Of a stretch of 64,000 nucleotides of DNA, positions 42,707-50,424 are shown one piece after another. A program made the position numbers and the translations under genes. Below the pieces are notes generated by a model. That model was not told the origin of the DNA and did no database searches. It was given only the letters and a program-made list of their open reading frames with translations. Each line of letters opens with the position of its first letter. The first letter of the stretch is position 1. Source of the stretch: a virus; IMG/VR virus record IMGVR_UViG_3300037248_000024, positions 1 to 64,000 of that record, one strand, 5' to 3'.

Positions 42707-42897
42707 CGCTTCCAGAAGTCAATGTTTTCGCGACGCCAGTGAAAATTGTAACGCATCCAACCGAATGGCATGTCGAACAAGTCGATTCGGATGGCGATGG
42801 CGGTATTGATGTTGCGATCTTTGTTGGGCCAAACGCAGAAGTTCGCGCGTCGGAATACGCCGACCGCCTCAGACTTGGATTAGGAGCAACCCCATGA
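42700..42897 (+). CDS. Small hypothetical protein
   Basis: A 65-residue acidic protein with a strong GGAGGAAGG site. The acidic loop QVDSDGDGGIDVAIF resembles a calcium-binding DxDxDG turn but is too short to be certain. It overlaps the next gene by ATGA. Confidence 0.45.
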   Translation: MSALPEVNVFATPVKIVTHPTEWHVEQVDSDGDGGIDVAIFVGPNAEVRASEYADRLRLGLGATP

Positions 42898-43193
42898 GCA
42901 CCACCCGGATACCGACTGAGTGCTTTCATCCCTCGGTTCATATTCAGGAGGAACTTGACGCGCGCGGCTGGACGCGTGAAGAACTGGCGATTCGAATGGG
43001 CGGCGATCCCGTCGTCAATTTGTTAAGCATTGACTTATATTTTGAAGTCGGGCCGGTTGAGAGTGACCTACGGATCGGCGATTGTAACGATTTCGCTCGC
43101 GCTTTTAATTGCGAGGCGGCGTTCTTTCGCAATCTGGAAGCCGCGTGGCTGAACGGTCGCACCACACCCACCACGCGACCGGAGGAAAGATGA
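42894..43193 (+). CDS. HigA-like small protein
   Basis: A 99-residue protein. The N-terminal segment CFHPSVHIQEELDARGWTREELAIRMGG fits the opening and first helices of HigA-type XRE antitoxins; no toxin partner is next to it. Its end repeats the TTRPEE tail and ribosome-site segment seen at 42.67 kb. Confidence 0.5.
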   Translation: MSTTRIPTECFHPSVHIQEELDARGWTREELAIRMGGDPVVNLLSIDLYFEVGPVESDLRIGDCNDFARAFNCEAAFFRNLEAAWLNGRTTPTTRPEER

Positions 43194-43196
43194 GCG
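43162..43196 (+). repeat. Repeated start-site segment, copy 2
   Basis: Second copy of the segment at 42672-42706. It again forms the end of one gene and the ribosome site (GGAGGAAAG) and ATGAGCG start of the next, pointing to a duplication event. Confidence 0.7.
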
Positions 43197-43408
43197 ACGA
43201 ATCAACCGGATGCGCGGATGACGGTAGCGATCTATCGGCGGCGCTCGCCACGATTGTAGTGAACGAAACGAAATTGGACCGCATCTTGTTGTCCGCCAGG
43301 ATTGAGAGACGCGTCAATGAGCGAATGTTGGATGTGCTCCACAAATCGTGGATGAGGACAATGCGGGACGATATCCTGCGAATCGTAAACGAAGAACTGG
43401 ACAGGTAA
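43190..43408 (+). CDS. Small helical hypothetical protein
   Basis: A 72-residue protein (MSDESTGCADDGSDL...) that is largely helical and charged (RIERRVNERMLDVLHKSW). It uses the duplicated ribosome site. No family is recognised. Confidence 0.45.
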   Translation: MSDESTGCADDGSDLSAALATIVVNETKLDRILLSARIERRVNERMLDVLHKSWMRTMRDDILRIVNEELDR

Positions 43409-43420
43409 GGAGAAACGAAC

Positions 43421-43723
43421 TTGACCACGACAACGACACAACCCATCGGCGCGGCGAATGGCGCGGGACCCATCATCACAATCACCCATAAGTTCAGGGA
43501 TATGTCCGAAGACAGGCGCCCGCAGGACCCCGGCATGAATGGCGAGGGCTGGACATTCGAAACCATGGAGCATGGCGGCGAATATCCTGACATGATGCCG
43601 CAAGCCATCAAAGCAACTGATGCAGAGGGACGTTCCTGCATCTACACCCCGGTATCGGTTGATGGCCGTGTCGTAGACAGCATTCTGTTTAATTATCACA
43701 CCGATTTCGGAACCACCCCATGA
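43421..43723 (+). CDS. Hypothetical protein starting at TTG
   Basis: A 100-residue protein whose TTG start is supported by AAGGAGA eight bases upstream. Thr-rich N-terminus, then a mixed globular segment. It overlaps the holin-like gene by ATGA. Confidence 0.45.
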   Translation: MTTTTTQPIGAANGAGPIITITHKFRDMSEDRRPQDPGMNGEGWTFETMEHGGEYPDMMPQAIKATDAEGRSCIYTPVSVDGRVVDSILFNYHTDFGTTP

Positions 43724-44292
43724 AAACCCTCCTCCTCTCGACCGCCGTCTTCATTCTACCCGTCGCGTCATGGGCACAGGCCGCCACATCACCCGGTGTT
43801 GACCTCTCGCCCATCGTGCAGCCCATCCTGGCCATCATTGGCGCTGTCATCACGGGGTTGCTCGCCATCTATGTTCCGAAAGGGTTGGCGGCCTTCCAGG
43901 CGCGTACCGGCATCCAACTCACCGACCAGCAACGCGCCGTCATTCTTGGTGCCGTGCAGACGGCGGCGGGCAACCTGGAAACGCAACTCGACCAGGGCGC
44001 GCTCAGGGTTGCTCATATCAACATCGCCAACGCCACGGTGCGCTCGGAAGCCGTTGCCGCGATCAATGCCGTGCCGGACGCGATGGCGGCGCTGAACATG
44101 ACGACGGATGGCGTGGCGCGGATGATCGTGGGCAAGGTGGATACGGCGGCGCATGGGCAGGCGGTGGCGTCGCCGCAGGCCGCGCTCGGCGTGAATGCCG
44201 TCCAGGGTCCCGCCACGGCTGCCGCGTTGCCAACGGCGGTCGCGGCGCCCGTTGGTGGCCTGCCGCCCAATCCGCCCGTTGCGGGGGTGTGA
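43720..44292 (+). CDS. Probable holin (LLH-like) with signal-type N-terminus
   Basis: A 190-residue protein. Signal-like MKTLLLSTAVFILPVASWAQ is followed by a membrane helix (VQPILAIIGAVITGLLAIYV) and a segment (ALQARTGIQLTDQQRAVILGAV-type) that matches LLH-family phage holins. The tail is Ala-rich. With lysozyme 1.2 kb upstream in the same operon it is the best holin candidate; the cleavable-looking leader is a less usual feature. Confidence 0.6.
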   Translation: MKTLLLSTAVFILPVASWAQAATSPGVDLSPIVQPILAIIGAVITGLLAIYVPKGLAAFQARTGIQLTDQQRAVILGAVQTAAGNLETQLDQGALRVAHINIANATVRSEAVAAINAVPDAMAALNMTTDGVARMIVGKVDTAAHGQAVASPQAALGVNAVQGPATAAALPTAVAAPVGGLPPNPPVAGV

Positions 44293-44456
44293 TGGACAAG
44301 GAACCCGCCAACGATGATGATGTCGTATCCCCGCCAATGATGACATTCTCCGATCTGGCTATCGGCCTCGGTCTGGACGAAGACACACTGTTACGGCGTT
44401 TCGCTGACATCCTCAATCGCCGTGAGCCACCCACCGCCCCGGACCCCTCGCCGTGA
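44292..44456 (+). CDS. Small acidic protein
   Basis: A 54-residue protein (MDKEPANDDDVVSPPM...). A short helix pair (LAIGLGLDEDTLLRRFADIL) could be a partial helix-turn-helix. It overlaps both neighbours (TGATG and GTGA). Confidence 0.4.
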   Translation: MDKEPANDDDVVSPPMMTFSDLAIGLGLDEDTLLRRFADILNRREPPTAPDPSP

Positions 44457-44695
44457 CCCCGACCGCCGAATACGCCATCGCGAAACGCTCCATCGGGCCA
44501 CTTACCGCCATGGGTCTCGGTGCTGCTCTGGCCATGGCCATGACGGCGGACATCGCGCCTCTCGGTTCCCGTGCCGCATCCCGCTACGGTCCCTCTGAAA
44601 AGACAGCCCGTGCGATGACGAAATCGGACGCTAAAGCAAAACGCATCCGCCGCCTGCAACGCACCGCGCGCCGGGCGCGGAGGAGGGCGGGGTGA
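44453..44695 (+). CDS. Small basic protein with hydrophobic centre
   Basis: An 80-residue protein starting at GTG. Residues ~15-35 are weakly hydrophobic (GPLTAMGLGAALAMAMTADI). The C-terminal 25 residues are strongly basic (RIRRLQRTARRARRRAG), so it may bind nucleic acid or a membrane face. Coupled by GTGA on both sides. Confidence 0.45.
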   Translation: MTPTAEYAIAKRSIGPLTAMGLGAALAMAMTADIAPLGSRAASRYGPSEKTARAMTKSDAKAKRIRRLQRTARRARRRAG

Positions 44696-44955
44696 GCGAG
44701 GCGCACGATATTTATCGGATCGCGCCAGTGCACGGAGGCTACGAAGCCCAGATGCTCTACCATTGTGGCGCTCGCGAAGCGGAGGAATGGTTTCCGTTGA
44801 ACCCAGATGGATTCTGGTCCGACCCTGACGCATTTTCATTTGGCTTGATCTCGAAACGTCACGTCTTTGCTACTCAGACCGAGGCTGCGGCAGCCATTCG
44901 TAACGCTCAGGCCATTAACGTGTCTGATGAGTCTGAGCGACAGACGGCGAGATGA
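44692..44955 (+). CDS. Hypothetical protein
   Basis: An 87-residue protein starting at GTG. Its pattern (MLYHCGAREAEEWFPLNPDGFW) looks globular. No family is recognised; coupled to the HAD gene by ATGA. Confidence 0.45.
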   Translation: MSEAHDIYRIAPVHGGYEAQMLYHCGAREAEEWFPLNPDGFWSDPDAFSFGLISKRHVFATQTEAAAAIRNAQAINVSDESERQTAR

Positions 44956-45410
44956 GCCAACTGTTCGTTGATATGGACGGTGTTTTGGCGGACTTCGATA
45001 CCGGCCACGAACAAATGCTTGGCATCACGACAAGCAAGTTGACGGATAACGTGGACTGGAAGGCGGTTCGCGCGGTTCCTGGCTTTTACGTCAATCTACC
45101 TCCGATGCCGGACATGCACTTGCTTTGGGCTTACATTGAGCGGCACCGCCCGATCGTTCTGACTGGCGTTCCGCATTCGGTTGAAGAAGCGCCCGAGAAC
45201 AAACGCGCCTGGGTTCGTAAGCATCTGGGCTCGCACGTTGAGGTTCGGTGTTGCCAGTCCAGCGGGAAGTGCGAGCATGCCGCTCCGGGAGACATTCTGA
45301 TCGACGATTGGGAGAAATATCGCCATCTATGGGTTGCCAAAGGTGGCCTCTGGATCACCCACACGAACGCCGCCGACACGATCTTGCAACTTGAAGCCCT
45401 GGGCTTCTGA
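44952..45410 (+). CDS. HAD-family 5'(3')-deoxyribonucleotidase-like protein
   Basis: A 152-residue protein starting MSQLFVDMDGVLADFD: D7 and D9 form the HAD nucleophile pair. A later LTGVPH segment gives the motif II Thr, and GDILIDDWEKY the motif III/IV Asp pair. Length and the DGVLADF opening match phage 5'-deoxynucleotidases that remove phosphate from dNMPs, in keeping with nucleotide-pool control during replication. Confidence 0.75.
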   Translation: MSQLFVDMDGVLADFDTGHEQMLGITTSKLTDNVDWKAVRAVPGFYVNLPPMPDMHLLWAYIERHRPIVLTGVPHSVEEAPENKRAWVRKHLGSHVEVRCCQSSGKCEHAAPGDILIDDWEKYRHLWVAKGGLWITHTNAADTILQLEALGF

Positions 45411-45430
45411 ACCCAACAAAGGAACCACCC

Positions 45431-45904
45431 ATGAACCCCCTCCGCACCCTCCCCATCGCCGCCGCCCTTCTGCTGGCGAGTTGCGCGACCCCGGTCAACC
45501 CAACCCTCCTCGCGGACGGCCAACTCGCCGTCGCGACGCTGAGCACGATCGACACCATCGCGGGCAACATCCCAGGCGTCCCGGCGTCCGTGACGGGGCT
45601 GATCGGTGTCGCCCTCACCGGCATCCAGGCCGGGCTGACGGACCTCCAGAGCGGTGCCCAGACGCCCGCGAGCGTGGCTACGTTGATCCAGACCGAAATC
45701 AAGACCGTGGCACAACCCGTGGCGACCGACCTCAAGGCCAACGCGACGATCCAGAACGGGTTGACGCTACTGTCCAATCTGGCGCCGGTCATCGCGGCGG
45801 ATGTGGCTCCGGTGCCTACGGCCTCTGTGACGGCTGCCGTGGCGCCCCATGCCGATCCGCGCGCGGCGCTGGCGGCGTGGAACGCGAAGCCGGGGCCGAG
45901 GTGA
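45431..45904 (+). CDS. Phage lipoprotein
   Basis: A 157-residue protein with AAAGGAA upstream. The leader ends in LLASC, a lipobox, so Cys should be lipid-modified. The rest is Ala/Thr-rich helices. It may be an outer-membrane lysis protein (o-spanin-like) or an exclusion factor, though spanins usually overlap an inner-membrane partner, which is not seen here. Confidence 0.6.
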   Translation: MNPLRTLPIAAALLLASCATPVNPTLLADGQLAVATLSTIDTIAGNIPGVPASVTGLIGVALTGIQAGLTDLQSGAQTPASVATLIQTEIKTVAQPVATDLKANATIQNGLTLLSNLAPVIAADVAPVPTASVTAAVAPHADPRAALAAWNAKPGPR

Positions 45905-46215
45905 TGGCCGACCGCGCCTTCCTTGAGCGCCTGACGAAACAGCTTGCCGATGAAGGTAGGCTGATCGAGGCTGGTTGGGTCGCCCTCCGGTTGGAATGCG
46001 TGCCTCTCAATGCGCCAGCGGTCCAACTGGAGGAAATGCGGAACGCGTACATGGCTGGCGCGCAACATCTGTTCGCAAGTATGCTGGGAATGCTCGATCC
46101 GGGCACCGAAGAAACGCCGGATGACATGAGGCGTATGGATTTGATCGCCCGTGAGATGGAAGTTTTCGGTAAAGAACTTGAACTGCGTGTGGCGCGAGCG
46201 AAGGGGAGCGCGTGA
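45904..46215 (+). CDS. Conserved small phage protein
   Basis: A 103-residue helical protein (MADRAFLERLTKQLADEGRL...). The segment EEMRNAYMAGAQHLFASML is a recurrent phage pattern. It overlaps the lipoprotein gene by TGATG. No activity is known. Confidence 0.6.
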   Translation: MADRAFLERLTKQLADEGRLIEAGWVALRLECVPLNAPAVQLEEMRNAYMAGAQHLFASMLGMLDPGTEETPDDMRRMDLIAREMEVFGKELELRVARAKGSA

Positions 46216-46526
46216 TGAGTGAAACCACAAACGGCGGTTGCTTCTATGCCGAATACAAGCCGACACTTTCGGAACGGTTCTGGCGCGCGATGGGCTTCAA
46301 ACGCGCGTATGTACACGCGCCGAATTTTATGGAGGAAGTCGAGGGGTTCGTTTCCGGCAGCATTACAACCAACGTGATTTGTCACATGGGATGGCTGGAT
46401 CGACTTCGGCTTCTGGTGAGCGGCAAGATGATTGTCGCCTTGGCCACCATGACCAATGTTACCGTTGATCGTGCCGTGACAGTCAGCGAGTGCGGCGTAT
46501 TGCCGCCTGGGGAGCATAAACCGTGA
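46215..46526 (+). CDS. Hypothetical protein
   Basis: A 103-residue protein (ATG chosen; a GTG one codon earlier exists). The start of the C-terminal half is weakly hydrophobic with ICHMGWLDRLRLLVSGKMIV. No family is recognised. Confidence 0.45.
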   Translation: MSETTNGGCFYAEYKPTLSERFWRAMGFKRAYVHAPNFMEEVEGFVSGSITTNVICHMGWLDRLRLLVSGKMIVALATMTNVTVDRAVTVSECGVLPPGEHKP

Positions 46527-47053
46527 CCCGCGCGGCGCGGGCGATGGGGAGCGGGAAGGTGAACGATCTTCTCGTCCAATCTAACGCGGACATTTCCGTC
46601 GATGGTAAATATCGCTATCGGCTTGAACGCCGCTGGTCAGATGTGCCTTCGTTGCCATTCGTCATGCTGAACCCCTCGACTGCCGACGCCGAGGTTGACG
46701 ATCCCACGATCCGCCGCTGCGTGGGATTCGCGCGTCGCGAAGGTGCTGGCGGGATCATCGTGGTTAATTTGTTTGGTCTTCGTGCGACTGATCCAAATGA
46801 ATTAAGTTTTGCCGATGATCCATTTGGCCCACAGAACGAGGCCGCGATTCGACGTGTAGCACAGGAAACTGCTCACACTTCCATGCCGATCATCTGCGCA
46901 TGGGGAGCCCACGTATCAAGATGCGCCGACACTCTGGCATTGCGGGACCTGCGTGCATGGGGCACCCTTAAATGTCTCGGTAAAACAAAATATGGCTATC
47001 CACGCCACCCGCTTGACGTAAAGGGCGATCAGCCATTGGAAACTTTCCCATGA
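46523..47053 (+). CDS. DUF1643 family protein
   Basis: A 176-residue protein starting at GTG. It carries the family signature: LPFVMLNPSTADAEVDDPTIRRC, then IIVVNLFGLRATDPNEL, and IICAWGAH. DUF1643 proteins are common in phages and bacteria; their biochemical role is not established. It overlaps the neighbours by GTGA and ATGA. Confidence 0.8.
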   Translation: MTRAARAMGSGKVNDLLVQSNADISVDGKYRYRLERRWSDVPSLPFVMLNPSTADAEVDDPTIRRCVGFARREGAGGIIVVNLFGLRATDPNELSFADDPFGPQNEAAIRRVAQETAHTSMPIICAWGAHVSRCADTLALRDLRAWGTLKCLGKTKYGYPRHPLDVKGDQPLETFP

Positions 47054-47148
47054 CAACCCAGATCGCCGTGATCCGCGCCACCAACGCCCTGGCCGACGCC
47101 GACGTGATTTCCATGCTCGGTGCTATAGCCGAAGGTATTTGCGAATGA
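47050..47148 (+). CDS. Small 32-residue protein
   Basis: A short frame (MTTQIAVIRATNALADADVI...) joined to both neighbours by ATGA overlaps. Its exact fit in the coupled chain supports translation; the role is unknown. Confidence 0.4.
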   Translation: MTTQIAVIRATNALADADVISMLGAIAEGICE

Positions 47149-47702
47149 TCATCCCCTACACCAAAATACCCGCCTGGTGCCACCAAGGAAATGAAGCGGA
47201 TTCGTTCGGCCTGTGCGCGTTCGCCGGAATGGGCAATCTCGCCCTGGTCCAGGGACTTCAAAAATTCCCCGATGTCGAGATCGAGTCCGCCGCCCGCGAG
47301 ATCGAGGGGTTCGATCCCTACATCCATGCCACGGACACCGGCATCGCGTTGGAGGTCTTGTTCGGTCGCGTTGCCGCGTTTGGTTGGCCTGGCGATCCTT
47401 CTCGGCTGATCCAATGGGCAAAGACGGACACCGACGGCATCCCCAATGTCATCGCCACGCGCGGCGGTTGCCTGGTGGCGCTACGGCTGCCGATGAACGA
47501 AGCGGGAGACGACTACGACTGGACGGATAATGCCATGGAGCGTGAGGCCAGTGGCGTCTATGGCCATGCGGTTCTCATCGTCGATTGCACCGGAACCGAA
47601 CTGACGGCGATTACCTGGGGCCGGACGCAGACGTTTCCGCGGCGGTGGTTCGAGGCTTATGGGTTTGGGCAGTATGATGTGTTGTGGACGGTTGAGACGT
47701 GA
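47145..47702 (+). CDS. Phage protein with papain/C39-like features
   Basis: A 185-residue protein. The layout resembles phage cysteine-peptidase-like proteins: an early Cys in FGLCAFAGMGNLAL, a GHAVLIVDCTG strand with the His, and ELTAITWGRTQTFPRRWFEAYGFGQYDVL near the end. This is inferred from motif order; the catalytic role is not certain. Confidence 0.5.
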   Translation: MIIPYTKIPAWCHQGNEADSFGLCAFAGMGNLALVQGLQKFPDVEIESAAREIEGFDPYIHATDTGIALEVLFGRVAAFGWPGDPSRLIQWAKTDTDGIPNVIATRGGCLVALRLPMNEAGDDYDWTDNAMEREASGVYGHAVLIVDCTGTELTAITWGRTQTFPRRWFEAYGFGQYDVLWTVET

Positions 47703-47812
47703 AATACTGGATCGCCGCCGTCGTCACCATCATCCTCCTGGTCGTCTTCCGCAACGCCATCCCGACGTTTCTGATCGGTGTCGTTGATTTGTTGGAGTAT
47801 GGGCGGTGGTGA
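47699..47812 (+). CDS. Single-helix membrane peptide
   Basis: A 37-residue protein (MKYWIAAVVTIILLVVF...) with one membrane helix, starting at GTG in a GTGA overlap and overlapping the methyltransferase start. Function unknown. Confidence 0.45.
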   Translation: MKYWIAAVVTIILLVVFRNAIPTFLIGVVDLLEYGRW

Positions 47813-48471
47813 GGCCGCTGGCGATTGATTTGTTCTGCGGCGCTGGCGGCGCAGGCATGGGCTTACACCGTGCTGGATTCGACGTGATCGGGGTCGATAT
47901 AAAGCCGCAGCCGAGATATCCGTTTCCGTTCGTGCGGGCGGATGCCTGTGATCCGCCATTGGACCTTTCGCGAGCCGCGTTTGTCTGGGCCAGTCCGCCA
48001 TGTCAGCTTTACAGCGCCGGATCATTACCACAACGCCGAGGCGGGACACTATACCCAGACCTAATTCCGCCGGTCCGAACGATGCTCGCCCGTTTTCACG
48101 GAGGCACCGTCATAGAAAACGTGATGGGGGCTCCCTTGCGGGCCGATGTTGTTCTCGACGGCACGATGTTTCCGGACCTACGGGTTGTGCGGAAGCGGCA
48201 GTTTGAAACGAACTTTCGAGTTCCATTTCGGCTTGGCTTTCGGTCAATCGGGCTCGTCTCTAACCACGGCTGGTCGAGTGTGCATGGCGATGACGCCTCT
48301 TCGCATGTCAGGAAACGTCGTAAGACGCGTGGCCTGCGTCCATCTGATACCAGTGAGCAGCGCCGAATTGACATGGGCATCAGCTGGATGAACCGTAAGG
48401 AACTAAGCGAGTCAATCCCGCCAGCCTACAGCGAGTTCATCGGTCGCGCGTTTCTGGAGCAGCGAGGATAA
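47806..48471 (+). CDS. C5 cytosine DNA methyltransferase, compact and without restriction partner
   Basis: A 221-residue protein. Motif I is IDLFCGAGGAGMGLHRAGF with acidic motif II (GVDI). Motif IV is SPPCQ with catalytic C66. Motif VI is VIENV (102-106). A late IPPAYSEFIG resembles motif X. It is short for the family, with a small target-recognition region. No restriction enzyme is nearby, so it probably protects phage DNA from host restriction, alongside the Lar-like gene. Confidence 0.75.
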   Translation: MVRPLAIDLFCGAGGAGMGLHRAGFDVIGVDIKPQPRYPFPFVRADACDPPLDLSRAAFVWASPPCQLYSAGSLPQRRGGTLYPDLIPPVRTMLARFHGGTVIENVMGAPLRADVVLDGTMFPDLRVVRKRQFETNFRVPFRLGFRSIGLVSNHGWSSVHGDDASSHVRKRRKTRGLRPSDTSEQRRIDMGISWMNRKELSESIPPAYSEFIGRAFLEQRG

Positions 48472-48522
48472 CCCAAGCCGCCGCCGCGGATCGGGAGCGC
48501 CCCGGCCATGGTGTGGGGATTA

Positions 48523-48726
48523 TCAACCCGCCAATGCTGTCACGAACGGCGTCACAACCTTTGGCATAGCGGCGGGATCGGCCAGATAAATCGCCTGCCA
48601 GCGCGGATCGTCGCCGTTCCGTTTCTGCCATTGGCCGCCCCAATAGTTAAGGGCGGAGTCACTTTTGAACGGCCCCACGATTTCGTAGCAATCGTCATAC
48701 ACACAGATAATGCAGTTCGCTTTCAT
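48523..48726 (-). CDS. Small hypothetical protein, last gene of the minus operon
   Basis: A 67-residue protein with AGGAGA upstream (MKANCIICVYDDCYEIVGPF...). CIIC and a further Cys may bind metal. It lies beyond a 225-base gap from the rest of the operon. No family is recognised. Confidence 0.5.
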   Translation of the reverse strand: MKANCIICVYDDCYEIVGPFKSDSALNYWGGQWQKRNGDDPRWQAIYLADPAAMPKVVTPFVTALAG

Positions 48727-48951
48727 CGGTCGTCTCCTGTTGACGACGGGATCGTGAGATGATCGCTCACCTAAATCAAGAACGACTTCGCAACGTACAT
48801 TTCATGGCTGGCGCCAATGTACCGGGCAGCTCTTGCATGGGGCGGAATACTGAGATAGGTTCAATTCAACGGAACGGTGCCAACAAGTCCGCCAGGCGCC
48901 GGAAACTGATCCGCTCAAGAGCCGCTTCGGGAAACCGGGGCGGTCTTTGAT
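48727..48951. other. Intergenic region with coding-like remnant and terminator
   Basis: No start-to-stop gene is convincing. A plus-strand frame at 48775-48858 reads like protein (NDFATYISWLAPMYRAALAW) but lacks a start codon at the proper place, suggesting a remnant or a non-standard start. A hairpin with a T-rich tail lies near the right end. Confidence 0.4.
48921..48948 (+). terminator. Terminator-like hairpin
   Basis: CCGCTTCGG-GAAA-CCGGGGCGG forms a nine-base stem (two G-T pairs) with a GAAA tetraloop, followed by TCTTT. It would end plus-strand transcripts running past the methyltransferase gene. The sequence is similar to the terminator at 35.49 kb. Confidence 0.6.
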
Positions 48952-49197
48952 TCAGGACTCATTCTCCGCGAAGATTGCGACCCATTCCATATCAACTGAC
49001 CGGTTGGCCTTCATCTTGGAAATCCATTGCCGGAACGTCTCGCCGCGACACTCACTCATGTCTCCATTCGCGCCGCCAAACCAATATTCAACATATTCGC
49101 CGTCCGGGCCGTGTCGAATGCTCAGTATAGTGCGCGCCAGATGCGAGTCGGATTCGCGACTCGGCGTCCAGACATCACATTGCGTGAGGATGTGCAT
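48952..49197 (-). CDS. Hypothetical phage protein
   Basis: An 81-residue protein with GAGGA five bases upstream. The middle (RHGPDGEYVEYWFGGANG) and the end (FRQWISKMKANRSVDMEWVA) look globular. No family is recognised. Confidence 0.5.
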   Translation of the reverse strand: MHILTQCDVWTPSRESDSHLARTILSIRHGPDGEYVEYWFGGANGDMSECRGETFRQWISKMKANRSVDMEWVAIFAENES

Positions 49198-49206
49198 TGT
49201 TCCTCA

Positions 49207-49680
49207 TCACGTCCCCTCCCGCGTGGCGACGGCGGCTCGTAGCGCGATTAAAATAGCGCGAGCCTGCAAAAGTGCCTTGTGATGTTCGATTCGAGCCGGA
49301 CCGTTATCCGGATCGTCCCATCTGGCCAGGGGATGAGAAAAGTTCCAGCCCGCCTGTGCCACACAATTCATTTGCTCCGCGTTGTCCGGGTTGAGAAGTA
49401 TGCTGGCGGCTTCTAATGTCGTGATACGAGTTTCCGACGCGGCGAGCGCGGCGCAGAGGCGATCCCTCTCCGCCTCAATCTCTCGATAATCATCCTCCAC
49501 GCGTTGGCATTGCAGGATGCGTTCTTTGTGGAAACTTTTCAGTTCGGCGTATTGGGCGCGGAGTCGGTCGAGTTCATCGCGAAGCATCGCCTCGGTCGGA
49601 ACGCCTGTCACGCCAGCGACAAAACGGTCCGAACTCTCTTCCGCGAGCCTGATTACGGCGGCTTTCTGTTCTTCGTTCAT
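49207..49680 (-). CDS. Coiled-coil protein
   Basis: A 157-residue protein; the start overlaps the upstream stop by ATGA. Residues ~25-95 are a strong coiled coil (LRDELDRLRAQYAELKSFHK). The C-terminal part resembles small phage early proteins. Function unknown. Confidence 0.5.
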   Translation of the reverse strand: MNEEQKAAVIRLAEESSDRFVAGVTGVPTEAMLRDELDRLRAQYAELKSFHKERILQCQRVEDDYREIEAERDRLCAALAASETRITTLEAASILLNPDNAEQMNCVAQAGWNFSHPLARWDDPDNGPARIEHHKALLQARAILIALRAAVATREGT

Positions 49681-50120
49681 GTCCGTTCCTTCAACGCGGC
49701 GATGGCCGAACGCGCCTCGTCTATCTTCGCCAGACAATCCATCGCCTCACCAATGATGCCGCCTTCGCTATCGTCCACGGATTTAATATCGCCGCCAAGC
49801 GTATGACTATCAACACGCACCTTCAATTCTTCGGTGACGAACTCGTGCGTAAATTTAAGCGCCCGCGCCACGACATCCACACTCGCCTCGTCGAGGGTGA
49901 CGGCGGCACGGCGGTTCCAGAACTCCGCAGCACTTTCAGCGGTTGGGCGATTCGCACCGTCGGCATGGCATGACTGGCACTCAACGCGCCAATATCCGGA
50001 CTGCGAAAGTCTCGGTTTGCCAGCACAAAACGGACAGTCTTTTATACCAAGCGCCTCACAGCGTTCACGATTAAGGCGAGCGAAGGGATGTTCGGGCGGC
50101 ACGAGCACGGGGTCAGTCAT
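49677..50120 (-). CDS. Lar-like restriction-alleviation protein
   Basis: A 147-residue protein. Residues ~29-70 form the Lar zinc module: CPFCAGKPRL, VECQSCHADGANRP, then ESAAEFWNRR. Lar-type proteins reduce host restriction, in the Rac prophage by affecting the type I system. A helical C-terminal extension follows. It fits with the solitary methyltransferase as a DNA-protection set. Confidence 0.65.
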   Translation of the reverse strand: MTDPVLVPPEHPFARLNRERCEALGIKDCPFCAGKPRLSQSGYWRVECQSCHADGANRPTAESAAEFWNRRAAVTLDEASVDVVARALKFTHEFVTEELKVRVDSHTLGGDIKSVDDSEGGIIGEAMDCLAKIDEARSAIAALKERT

Positions 50121-50376
50121 GGGTGGGACCTTTCATGTGGTGCGTCGCGATGCATATATCCGGCGGACTGAGTACCCATCCATAGACGACGGCGATCTTT
50201 GTTTCCCTGTGGTGGCGATCCTCAATTTGTTCGTCGGTCCAGCCAAGTGTCTTGAGTGCTTTACAAGCCGCAGCGTAATGGTTTTCATCGGCGGAGATGC
50301 TGTCGATTATCGCTTTTTGCATCTTGTAAAACTCGTCCGGCGTCACCCTGATTTCATCGTCAATGAGATAGGCCAT
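50113..50376 (-). CDS. Hypothetical protein
   Basis: An 87-residue protein with helices at the start (TPDEFYKMQKAIIDSISADEN) and a C-terminal strand region. It overlaps the Lar-like gene by eight bases. No family is recognised. Confidence 0.45.
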   Translation of the reverse strand: MAYLIDDEIRVTPDEFYKMQKAIIDSISADENHYAAACKALKTLGWTDEQIEDRHHRETKIAVVYGWVLSPPDICIATHHMKGPTHD

Positions 50377-50424
50377 TGCCCGATCCCTCCGTCTCCGCGT
50401 GATTGTTGTCTGTCATGGGTGGGG

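Noticed and set aside
48759-48950. 63-codon plus-strand frame before the terminator
   Set aside because: Low-complexity Arg/Ser/Asn-rich ending and no ribosome site; a different frame nearby looks more protein-like.
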